DNA of 64,000 bases from Porites lobata (lineage: Eukaryota; Cnidaria; Anthozoa; Scleractinia; Poritidae): positions 1,998,501 to 2,062,500 of the forward strand of contig CALNXK010000039.1 in assembly GCA_942486035.1 (NCBI GenBank), given 5' to 3'. The position numbers were made by a program, and so were the translations under genes. Of this stretch, positions 12,851-24,513 are shown in pieces. The notes beneath the pieces were generated by a model that did not search any database, was not told where the DNA came from, and saw nothing but the letters and a program-made list of their open reading frames with translations. Positions within the stretch are counted from its first letter, which is position 1, and every line of letters starts with the position of its first letter.

Positions 12851-13263
12851 TGTAGAATACCTGGGGCCGATCAGTTGCCATACAGTTCCCCAATCCCAGT
12901 CTAAGTAAAGCCTTTGGGAGTCCTCTCGTAGAGACTAGTGGTAAATCTCGCGGAAACTAAATTTGTCCACTATCTCCCCCAACCGAAATTTGCTCCCTAC
13001 TCTTTACCGAACAACTCTTTCGGAAACATTAAGATTTTTTTTTGTTTTTGTGCTTTTGTAGAGTTAAGAATAACCCGAAAACCAAGGCTGTTGATGGTAA
13101 AACGGATCTTCAGCTTGCCTTAAATACCGCCCAGGTTGGACGAACATTCCAGGACAGAAGTCACGTGATCATTCTAAAACCATGCAGTCTTCTTCCTGCC
13201 AAATACCAACATTCCAATATATATTACATTGGAGGGATGGGTAAAAGAGGAAACATTGTACAG

Positions 13264-16200
13264 CACGGGACGAAAAATTGGATTTACTGCACTTTTGACA
13301 CCAGTCAAAAGTTAAGTCAAATATGGTATTGGTTTTGACTTCACCTTTGACGCGCGTCAAAGATGTCGCCAAATATATAAGCTCTTTGCTTACTCCTTTG
13401 ACCTCGGTAAGGGTGAAGTCAAATTGGTAACAACTTTGACTTCTCCTTTGACGCGCGTCAAAGATGAAGTCAAATGAATCAATTCTTTGCTATTCCTTTA
13501 ACCCTGATCAAAGTCGTTGTCAAATATGCTGGTAACTTTGACTTTACCTTTGACGCACGTCAAAGATGAGGTCAAAAGTGTAGTGGCTGTGACCATACCT
13601 TTGATACTAGTCAAAAATGAAGTCAAATACGACCGCTACACTTTTACAACACTCTTGAATGGTGCTGAAAGGTGAGAGCAAATATGCAATGAATTACGTC
13701 TACAAACACTTATGTCGAAACTGATATTGAGAAAGGAAATTAAAAAGCTGTATTTGAATACTGTTTTAAAGATATTTATACGACAATACCGAACACGGTC
13801 GGGTAATCATTGTAATTGCTGTTTTATAATTATATTTGAAAATGTTCTAGAATATGAACTTTTTCGAAGTGATTTTTTTTGTCTTATCTTGAGTGGATCA
13901 TTTTCTCCTTGATCGATCAATATACCATGTAATGACAGCGACGCAAAACAATGACTCAACGATTGGACGATGGAAGACTGAACCCAATCAAGACACCCTG
14001 TTTTTGGCGCGAAATTGTCGCGGCTGCAAACTCTCTCCGCCCGCGCAAACAAACAAACTACGCAGATCTGAAGAAAACAAAAGCTGCTTTTTTGTACGAA
14101 GCAGTCCAGCTTTTGTTAACAAATATTTTCACCCTTCTCTTTGATAGAGTTTAGACCACAAACTTGTTCAAAAGGTACGTGTCATTCTTTTCTATGTGTT
14201 CATGCAATAGTTTGTTCTTCAAACTTCATAGTTGTGTTACTGTGTTAAGCTTACGGAAACCAACTCCGAACAGGCGTGTATGTCGTGCTTGGGAGCTTTT
14301 CTGATTGTTAAATCTGGTTCAGTAAACTATAAAAAATTTTTCTATATTACAGTAGAGTTTACATTAGATCAAGCCCTTTTTTCTTAATAGGGTTATTGCA
14401 TTTCTGCAAAAGTAATAGCTGGCTTATATTTCACAATGCAATTCAAGTCAAAACTCCATGCGAGAACCTACTAACATCAAGATTATAAACCAACTCTGGT
14501 TTTTCTAACAGTTATACTTAACTACGAAAACTACTTCAGGGTAATGAAATGATATAAGACTTACATATATTTTTTTTCATGGACAGTGTACTTCAATAAA
14601 AATATCTGCACCAGACTTTGATGGGCATATTACTGAAGAAAGTACATAAGCTTATTTGAACAGGATTCAGTGCAGTTTATCAAAGAAAGAAGTGTGTTAT
14701 TTGAAGACTTCGGATGTTTTACAGACGTGAGTATCTCTTTCTATTGATTTTTTTGGGTTCTATACGTAATGGGGCTCAGGCTACATAATTTTTAAAATAT
14801 TCCATTGATTTTTGTGCCACCACAGTGGCAGCTAGATATGTTTCAACATTTAATAATAATCATTCAAACATACCGAGCTGTCCCTTCTTTATTGTGACTG
14901 GACAATAACTTTAAAAATAGCCTGCGTAGCAAGCTTTCCCCCGCGAGTTTTCTGCAAGAGACTAAGTTCGTAGAGGGCAAAAAAAGAGGAAGGAGGGGCC
15001 AGGAGGGGCTAACTCGCGCAATAACTCTATTGGAAACGTTTGTTATGCAGGCTAGGTACAATATAAAGTGTTTCTTTAGTTTAATTTTAAGCTTTGGGCA
15101 TGGAGGGAAATTTTCATTGAATTTTCCTGGACTTAATTAAGTGATAATAAGGCTCGATTCAAACGTCAAATTTCACAAATGACGAACTTAATGACAATGC
15201 ATGTACACGAAATGTAATGTTCCCATTCAAAAGTATTAGGTTCGCTACACATTTTTAGCTGGGTCTTTAAGTTTTGATAAAGGTAAAGAGAAAGGGGAAT
15301 TTTCTGCAGGAAAAGAGCGATAGTAAAAAGGGAGTGGGGCCGAAAAATTTATTTGAAACACTACGACAGAAGTTTTTATCTCAAATTGCTATATTCTTTT
15401 ACAATTATTTCACAGATAAAAGAAACAAGGCAAAGTGATAAGTCTCCAGTGGAAAGAAACACACAACAGAGGAAGATTGAAGTTAGATACATGGCGTGTG
15501 TCTTTCACTTACATCAAGAATCAAAAGCACTCTAGAATGAAAATCTTTGCAAAGATAACATCAAGACAGATGGGCTCCTGATCAAGAACATTTCTTACTT
15601 ACCATGATTTTTGTACTGGCTTGCGTGAAAGAAGTGTTTTAAACTATTTTGCAGGTTGCCGTCCGTGACAACAGTGTGTATCTGGAACATTTATAGTGCT
15701 TCAAAAATTTGCGGCAGTCATTATGATTGTCCATTGACAGACTGCAATGAGTACTTTAGACAATAAATCGTGAAAAGGTTTTAAAAAATCATTTTTATGC
15801 GTTTAAGTTTTAATCGGAATTATTCAGCTTTCTAATCATCTAATGAGGTTTTAGGACAATAAAGTACAAGATTAAGAACTCAGTCTCTTATCTGTCCACC
15901 TTTTTAAACGGTATCCAGGTCGCAATTGAATTTGATTGAAATCTCAAGTTGGATTCTAGCCTGTATATCAAGCGCTTATGACTAGCGAGGCAATAACGCG
16001 GCATTCGCGCGAAGCGTGAGGCGAGGGGAGGAAAAAACATATTTGGCAACACCTTTATTAAACCTTTGACTTAAATCTCAGACGCATTTGACGACAACTT
16101 TGTCACACATTTGACCTGAGGCTCAGACACATTTGACGACACTTTTCACAAGCCTTTGACTTTAATCACAGACATAACTTTACCGCGCTTTTGTCACACC

Positions 16201-16461
16201 TTTGGCCTGAATCTCAGACATATTTGACGACGCCTTTGATAGGGGTACAAATGCTAATGAAATATACCTTTGACGCGCGTCAAAGGTAGGGGTTAAAGGC
16301 GTGACAAAAACGGCCTGTATCGCCTGAAGACTCGCCTTTGACCGCGAGCAAAGGTAAACATTTGTCGCGCGTCAAAGTTGTACAAAGGTGTGCAAAGGTG
16401 GCCTTTATCGCCCGTTTGACTTCACCTTTGACGTTCGGTAAATCCGTTTTTTCGTCCCGTG
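13264..16461. mobile_element. 3.2-kb inverted-repeat DNA transposon inside a DD3-3 exon
   Basis: The element begins CACGGGACGAAAAA and ends with its exact reverse complement, TTTTTCGTCCCGTG. It is flanked by CAG at 13261-13263 and 16462-16464; the uninterrupted paralogous exon (around 29849) has one CAG there, so CAG is a 3-bp target duplication. Both subterminal regions are packed with imperfect palindromes containing TTTGACGCGCGTCAAAG (roughly 13320-13640 and 16060-16430). No transposase frame is visible, so it is non-autonomous. A TAGCCTGC-type element is nested at 14918-15054. CAC ends with a 3-bp duplication would fit a CACTA/EnSpm-like element, but that is a guess. Confidence 0.88.
14918..15054. 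mobile_element. TAGCCTGC-type MITE
   Basis: About 137 bp starting TAGCCTGCGTAGC and ending TATGCAGGCTA, an imperfect inverted repeat. Same terminal signature as the elements at 28526-28645 and 38895-38977. Confidence 0.7.
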
Positions 16462-17989
16462 CAGGTTTACCCCGCCATGGAATATCGCTTCACTCCTGAA
16501 CGCATTTCATTAACTACCAAAGATATTATCTGCTTCGTATGGTCGGGTGAGTTTGGAGATATTCAAGAATTCTTTTAGTGTTAGGTTTTTGTGGTTAGCC
16601 GTATCTGATCTCTTAAGACAAAGGTGTGCATTCATGAGAATTTAGTCTTTCTTGCAGAGCTTGAGTTGACGAAGGTCTTTCAATAGACGGTACAGCGTTC
16701 GACCCTATTTTTTTGAACATCAATCGAAGAAGCTTGAAGAGCTAGTAGCATTATATATTGCCACAATTGTAAGATCGTACGTTCAGTCCAGAAATCACAT
16801 GAAGCAAACAAACACGTTCTTAAATTACACAATCAGCATCCAATCTCTCATTTTCATTATATTTCTTTGTATAGGTTCAAACAACAATCCAAACAATCGT
16901 GATGGACAACGAAGAGCACGTAAGTTAAATGTTTCTATTAAAAATCAACTCTAGCTAATTTTGCGACTTCGCATTTGTTTTAGTATTTGAGCTCTGTAGG
17001 TAAATGATGTGACACCTATGGTCAAACAACAAAATAATGTACTCTCTTTAGAACAAGAAACTATAGAGCGTTTTTACTTCACGTCACGGAGGCCATGTTG
17101 GTGTACCAAGACAATCCTGTGGGAGTTGAACTCTTTTCTTATGTAAAAACTTTCTTTTGTTGTAGTAAATTAGCATAGATGCTGGCCACGTGAGTGAAAA
17201 CGCTCTATATATTCATGGGTCACATCCTGTGGGACCCAGGCTACTTAGCTATTGGTCCCATGGCTCACATGGATGTGGTACAAAGCAGGACGATTTAAAA
17301 AATGACCTGCAACACTGGCCTAGTGCTAGTGCCAAAACCAAGCCGAAAATTTAAATTGCACCAACAGAACTGTTTCTGAAAACGATGAAAATTATGCTCA
17401 TAAAAATGATTGATAACGCCAAAACTCTTGTTTGCACATGGAGCTGCTGACAACAAGAATGAAGACGATATATTGTTATGTACTTCATTTGGCTTTGTCT
17501 CCAAATTTGACGAACAGTTTTGTTTGCACTTCAGGCACAGATCACACTAACGTATGTTGGGTACAGGAAGGATGCAGTTCTCTCAAACCCAAAGCTTGCT
17601 CCAGCTTGCCTCTTGATGTTGTTGATCACGTGGACCGCGAATTTGACGCCAAAAAGTCGAACCTTCACCTCAACACAGGTTGTTACACTGGTGACAAACT
17701 GCAGGCTCAGCTTGATAACGCGCCAGCCTCCTGTAATCCGCCATGTTTCCGCATCACAAAGCCTGGGGAGTACTGTTATATGAGCACGCGCAATAACAAC
17801 TTTTCCAACCGACGTCACAGGGACAGATTACAGTCACCCATGCCGCATTATCTTCGTAATAAAACTCTAATTTATTATTGCCCTCTTAATGCACATGGTT
17901 TCGAATACTTATTTGTTGTGAACGTTCTGATTACTACAAAAAGATGTCCAATTTGTTGCCTTGAACTGAGCTACAAGAGCTGTATCTGA

Positions 17990-20900
17990 CAGCTATAACT
18001 GAAGGACTAACTATCGCCACTTTTTAACAAATAGTTCCGGGCGAATATGGTCGGGAATGATTATAATGTAAGAATTACAGACTATAACTATCTGGCATAT
18101 TCAATAAAAGTACCTGAATTGCAATTGAATGCTTTAATGCTCCTACTTGTACAAACGATATATTTACTAAGAATTCAGTCGTGAAACAATTATCCTTCTA
18201 AGCTCTAGTTGACTTTTAGGAGTAGAGGAAAGAAGGTCAAAAAATATATCGAATCCCACCGAGTTTTTTGATGGCGGTTGTGTCAATTTTAAGCTTTTAA
18301 AAATGGTCCATAATTCTCTATGCCCTCTTCAAAAAGAGTTTCTGTTTGAAAACATTCATCATCATCGGTCGGCGGCAGAGCAGGCGACTACGAGCTTCCT
18401 CCAGCCACAACGATCCTGTGCCAATTCAGACAGCTTGCCCGGGCCAATCATGTTGTCTGTGTCTCCCAAAAGGTGTTGAATGTATCTGAGAAACAGCGTT
18501 CGTTGCCTTCCTGGTTTTCTCTTCCCATGTGGTGGAAACATAAACATTGCTGGGAACATAAACAAATGAAAGGGACTTTAAGGTTTACGATATCTTTTAA
18601 AACAGTTGGTCATGAATATTTAACACTTATTATAATTATTACAAAAACGGAATATATTTATAACCGACTGAAAACCATCGAATACTGCAAAGAGAACTGC
18701 TGTTAAAGTAATTTTTTTGTGAGGGCTTTTACAATGATGTGTTAGTATTCATTTGGTTTGTCCTAAAAAGAGCAAAATGTTTTCTAGCATCGATCATTTT
18801 CATCAGTACCTTAGCTTCTTAATAAAATTCAACGCCCATCAATAAAAAAAGCTCAAATACAATATAAATTCGCTGACACAGAAAGGATCTCTTGTAGTAA
18901 ACGTTAACATATGAGTAAGTGAAACTGACTCATTACGCTGAACTTGAATAAGACGTGATAAATTGCGTAGGAGCGTTTTTAAATGCGGAAAATTAAACGT
19001 TTTGGCCAAAAATAGACAAACAAAAATAGTGATAATAGTGATAATACGGGATACTTGTCTCAGGATTGCGGAAAATTGTTCAGGCTTATAAATCTTCTGA
19101 CCGGTAAGGAGAGTATCCAAAAGAATGTTTATTAAATAACCGCAGAGAGTTGTTGTTTTTCATTAACCGGAGTCTTAACAAAAGAACATGTTTATAAAAT
19201 TTCTTATTAGGGCCATTAACAGCAAGTAAACAAGTCCAAGGGTTTTTTTGTAGCCTTCGTTGTGGCAGGCGCAAAATATCAGGAGAGGGAGAAGGGTCAG
19301 GCGACAAAAAATTCCCTCTTTTGTTTTTCCTCTTTCCCCATCTACTTTAGATGGATGTGTGTTGGTTTACCATGATGTTATGCAATACAGCGGAAGGTCT
19401 ATTTGAAGCACTCCTAAAAACTATTTATATCCCGTTCAGATATCTCACTTCAGGTGAACTTTGGTCGTCTCCATTGTTTTAGGAATCTTTTCGTCTGGCA
19501 ATTATACGGCGAAACCGTGACTTTGAGCTACACCATTGCCGGTCCGGTCGAGGACAAGGAGTAGCTGGCGGAGTCCTTCATTGGAAAAATCTAGGGGAAG
19601 TATTGTCCTTATGCCAAAATTTTCAGGAGAGATTATCTTTGAGCAATAATTGCACTGCCTTGGTAATAAAATGTGAAGAAACACAGGTTGGAAGAGTGGA
19701 AATGGTTATCCAGAGATTTTTGGGCTTTCTCGGGCGTTAGAGAATTTTAGGCAATATTTGCTCCTTCGAATGGTTGGTTGCCCCTGTTTGAAAAGCGAAC
19801 ACCAGTCCCAATAGCTATAATTAGGAAATAATCTTTTAACTCTGAGCTTGTCTGAACTTGAAGAACTCATCAGCTTCAGTATTGAGGAATATTTTCAACA
19901 GGAATTGTATGTGAAAAAAATGGAAAACGCTCTTAAAATAAGTTGAAGGCAGCTCTTATTTCAATACTTCACGTTGGGATCACCATATGACTTGCAAATG
20001 TATATTATGAACATAGTATTGCAAAACATTTTTCAGGCTATAAACGATCTTGTCTTTTATTGCAAATTGCAGTTAAAATCGCAGCAGAAGAATCCTGTTT
20101 TCGATGAGTATTTTTTGTGAGCATCCACAGACGTGATCGATCATTTTTGGATCTTCCCAGTAAAGTCTGATAACTGTTAATAAAGTACGCTGAAAAGAGC
20201 ATGCGGCTTAAAAACAGATCAGTAAAAATAATAAAAATCTAAAGAACGTTCAATCAAAGCAATGGGGGCAATCGTGGAAAAAAGGGTCCTTTTGGTTGTT
20301 CGAAACAACAATTGGTCTTTATACGTATATTTATTAACCTTATCATTTGGTTATTGTCTGATAAAAGTATTGTCATGTGCTGAGTCGTTGAAGCGGTTAA
20401 GTTAAATACACAAAAACGAGTTTGGTTAAATTGGTTCTAAATTCTGCTGGAATTTCTACTATTTTAATAATATTTAATTCGTATTGCGTCAATAAAGTGG
20501 TATACATATTTATCAACTTCTGTATAACTTATCAAGAGAGACTGCAATTAAAAGAGTGAGTAAGGCTAATAGTATTTATTAGTTTAGTCAGTGACCTGCT
20601 CCCAGCACTTGCAGACTGCGGTAGTCTATTTTAGATCTTGACGACTCTGAGCAACTGAAGGCTTAAGTGGAGGTATGCTCTTATCGAAATTTTTACTTCT
20701 GTGTGGGTGTTTTTGCTGTTGTTAATTTAAAAGGTCATGTGTTTCTGTTCCTTTTATTAACGGCCTTCTCAAAACGGAGGATTACGAATACCAGGAAAAG
20801 GGCGATTACAAATTGTGCACTACATTACAGAAACCACTGATTTTGCAAATTTTATTGGCCCTGAGTAGATTGCGGACTTCAGTGGAAGACTAGTCAGATA

Positions 20901-22490
20901 TTAAATGGGGCCTGTGAAGCAAAGAACTTTTCACCGAGTCCTAGATTAAAGACGACCAGTTGCAAAGTTTGCAAGCATTCAATTCATTTGGTTCCCGCCC
21001 AAAAATTATATAATCTACTGCCAAAGCATTTGAGAGACTTGCTTGCCTTGTCCAGTCTTCGTAATCTGGAGACTTATAATTATAGTTCTTGATATTTGTC
21101 ACTTTCTTTTTATCAATTACACAATATGCTACAATACTAGTTTTAGATTTGACGCCCTTACTGGTATTTTTAATATATATGAACATAATGATGTAAATCA
21201 GTGGTCGTACTTTTTAAATGTTTTTTAAATTTGTTTTTTGTTATTTATTTAATTTCTTTTTTTATTTTCAATTCAACGACTAACCGGCTCTGTTAAGTTT
21301 GACACTTAAGTATGGGTAGCCATGATAAGATGTATTCAGATTGATGGCCAAGAAGCTTGAAGACAGTTTAAAATGTGCAATTAGTTTCCTTTCATGTTTT
21401 TCACCTCTTTTCTCTTTTTTAAAGAATTTTATTTAACGCAGTTCTCCAGTACACAAGTCAACTTGAACACTCTAATTGCTGATTGCAATTAAATTCAATT
21501 ACCGCACTCAACATAAGTGTAAAATGCTAGGAGTGGTGCTATGTAACTATAATGTTAGTAGTTTCAGTTAATAAACGCTTCTTTCCCTTCTGTCATCGTT
21601 CAATTGAAAAGTTTTAAAAGACAGATAATAATCGATTAATAAAGATCATGGTGAAATAGTAATTTGAACTGTTTAGATTTAGACACTGCTGCCATGAGAC
21701 GTTTTTGTTAAATGTTACGTTTTGTACACACAAAATTTTCACCTCTGGCCCTTGTGAAACATACATCTATGTGGGTGGAAAACAATTGAAGATGGCTTTT
21801 ATAACTGTCCGTGGACGTCATGAAAACCATAGCGCAACCAGGCTTAGCTGCGCTTAGGATATAGAGCTCAAACACCCGCTTTAACTCTAAAGGCATCTCA
21901 GTAAGTGCTTGCTGAGAGCTGTGTTAAAATAGTTTTGAATGCGGAAAAACGGCTTTGCACAACGAAGACCTGAATAGAAAAAAATTTTAATAATAGATTC
22001 GCGGGATAACCGTTTATTATGGACTTCTGGATTGTGGAAAATTGTTTTTGGTTATGAAATTTCTGTCCGGGAGAGGGAGCTGTCAATAGGAAGTTTACTA
22101 AACAGCCGCAGGGAGTTTGTTTGATTTGGATGAACTCGAACAGTTGGCGAAAAAGCGCATGTTGTTATACATCGATGTATAACAAAAGCGTTTTTGTTAC
22201 GCAGTGGATCGATAAATACAAATAGAGCACAAAGTGTTTCTAAATAACTTTAAATCTGACGGTCACAAGAAAAATATCTAAACATGCTGGACCACATGGG
22301 TTTATTAGGAGTAGGCGGAAAATATGGTCTGATGAAAAAGATGGACCCCTAAAATAATGCTCTTGAAATAATTAGCTTTCTCGGTTAATGATATCATGAT
22401 AGCAGTCACCGGCGATGGATATTAATTGATTTAGTGGATGTAGTGAAAATTCCAATCAATTTGCGTTTTTCTTTTCTTTCATATGCGTAG
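17990..22490. other. Intergenic region between DD3-3-like copies
   Basis: I see no supported gene here apart from a non-LTR fragment at 18362-18562. A segment at about 18960-19200 resembles 21900-22140 (shared words around GGATTGCGGAAAATTGTT, CTGTCCGGGAG-like and CCGCAGAGAG), suggesting an old local duplication of sequence upstream of the right copy. No DD3-3 first exon was found after the older segment. A perfect palindrome spans about 22162-22186. Confidence 0.6.
18362..18562 (-). mobile_element. Non-LTR retrotransposon fragment
   Basis: A minus-strand frame of 67 codons contains GKRKPGRQRT, an IxHLLGDT stretch and LAQDRCGWRKLV. That spacing is typical of the extreme C-terminus of LINE reverse transcriptases (GKR-GR-R-T ... 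LAQDR-WR). It is too short to classify and is not a host gene. Confidence 0.6.
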
Positions 22491-22493
22491 GAA
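22469..22493 (+). other. Likely splice acceptor in 5' UTR of DD3-3-like gene
   Basis: A pyrimidine-rich run followed by AG ends at 22490, three bases before the ATG at 22494. This suggests a non-coding first exon upstream, so the promoter is probably well upstream and was not located. Confidence 0.5.
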
Positions 22494-24474
22494 ATGAAGA
22501 GCATTTTCGTTTGGAGCTGCCTGATGGCTGCTCTTACAGAACTTTGCTTGTCAGACATATACCTACATGTTCCACACGGATCAAACAATCGACTGAATGG
22601 TAACCAAGACAACGTCAGAAACGACGCCAGACTGTTTGATTCACAGGTAGGACTGTTCTGATCTTTGCTGCATATCTTTAAGCATTCTCTCTTGCTTTAA
22701 GCACGTAGTATGTTATATTTCGGAGTGGGAGATTATGTTCATATCCGACTGCTGCACGGACGGCCTCTCAATACTCAGTAATGCAAGAAAAAAAAACTGA
22801 AAAAGAAAAATGGAAAGAAACGAAAGAGAAAAGTGAAGTACATATTTTTTCAGCTCAAAGAGTTGCAAAAATCTCCTAATTATTGTTGTTTCGTGAGAGC
22901 TCTAAGTTTTCTCTCCGTAAAATAAAGTCTAAAGCAGACAGAAGCTTAAAGGAAGTGTTTGTGTTTGTGTCAAGCCAGTCTGTGAGATTGCCTTAGTCGT
23001 TCGCCCAAAGTAATTTATGACATATCCAAGACAGTCTTGGATTTTGGATTCCACTCCATGGATTCCGGATTCCAGGTACTGGATTCCTTATTTTTTGTCA
23101 GTGGAACTTGGATTATGGATTCCAATCATTAGTGGATTCCTGATTCCTTTAGCTGTATTCCCGATTCCAGAGGCCAGGATTCCAGATATCACAAGCAAAA
23201 CTTTCCCGGGGCCTTTTGCTAAGAGTTCCCATACCAGCACATGAAAATTGTTAGAAAAAGATAGGTAATTCAGTGGGGGCAAACAATAGATCCTTTATGT
23301 TCTTGGCTCAATGCCTGTAAATGTCCCTTACAGTTATCGCGAATAACGGCGGTCATTTTAGGATTTAGCGGCGTGAAGGGTGCCAATCCTGAAATTTTAC
23401 CCCCAAACGTGTACGACGAACAACCCCGCTTATTGGCTTTCGGCAAGAGAAAATGAGGAAAGAGAGTGAATCCATGTGCCCATGATAATTATTTGAGATC
23501 TATTATTAGTTCGACCCAAGTTCTGCGAAGGCCATTGTTGTTTGTTATTCCCCTGACCGTCGGATCAACATCACCAGACTCTTCTCACTACCGCTTTCTT
23601 CTCTGATTGACGCCAGCCAGGAGGACCATGTTTCCCGTCGTCGGGTACTCTCCCCAGATTTTTCCATGTAGAAATCTTTTGACTAGTCGACGGAAGTGAT
23701 CGGACCCAATTACCCAGAAACCGGTAAACATCTAGTGATACCAACTTCGCAGGTCATTTTTCTTTCTTCCTGTGTGATCGGTAGTGAAATGTTTAAAATA
23801 ACGTGACGACATTCTAACAACCAATAAGCTGTCCTCCTTAAAATAACCTCACAACATGACACAGAACGAAGAGTAGGTTCCAATAATTTTCATAGGAAGA
23901 GGACCCTTGTAAAACCTGACTCGCTGTTACTACCGATGAACTAATCAAGAAGGTCAAACATTTTAGTGAAAGATTACAACTGTGTCCTCACGCGAACGTA
24001 CGAGGTTTCTCATATTTGTACACGTACGTAAAAACAATATAAACACCATACCTTAAGGCGATTAAAAACGCGGGTCGATGTATTAAAAGCATTCTTTTCT
24101 CTTTTATAGAATAATGGAAAGGCTGGGTACAATGTTGGAGACAAGCTGGATAGTAACCCAGGAGATAACATATCTGAAATCAGACAGCTGCCAATGGTAA
24201 TTATAACTAGAACTAGTAATAACCAAAGGTTACGGAGTGCGGGCGACAACGATCGAAGGTCAAAACGCTTTTGCTCCAGCGCTGTGCTTTGCGTAAGTTT
24301 CACGTGACAGACAGTCAAAACAGGCATGATCAGATTGCGTTCAGTGCATTCTATACATTCAATAGTGGAAGTCCAAACGAATGCTGGCTACATACATGCG
24401 ACGCGTGCGTAATAACAACCTGGAGATTAGGATTGCGGGCTCCTCTTGTCGCCCGCAATTAAATAATAAAAATG

Positions 24475-24513
<39 letters not shown>

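Larger units (their letters stand above)
11925..17989 (+). pseudogene. DD3-3-like protein, 5'-truncated left copy
   Basis: This is a paralogue of the gene at 22494-31498 covering only its exons 5-9. Exons seen: 11925-12345 (starts DLCIIPST, ends RCVLRIR), 12528-12608 (YNITSDDVPREFN; donor weak), 13062-13263 and 16465-16546 (one ancestral exon split by a transposon), 16875-16919, and 17535-17989. Phases match the right copy throughout. I saw no counterpart of exons 1-4 in 1-11924, so the signal peptide is missing unless it lies before the window. The last exon has lost one base relative to the right copy (CACAGGGACAG against CACATGGGACAG), replacing the final residues and extending the frame to a stop at 17987-17989. 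The other exon frames are open. Probably a pseudogene, though a spliced transcript from an upstream promoter cannot be excluded. Confidence 0.8.

Noticed and set aside
17432..17534. In-frame extension of the last left-copy DD3-3 exon to an upstream ATG
   Set aside because: The acceptor TTCAG at 17530-17534 and the right copy show the exon begins at 17535; upstream codons are intron.
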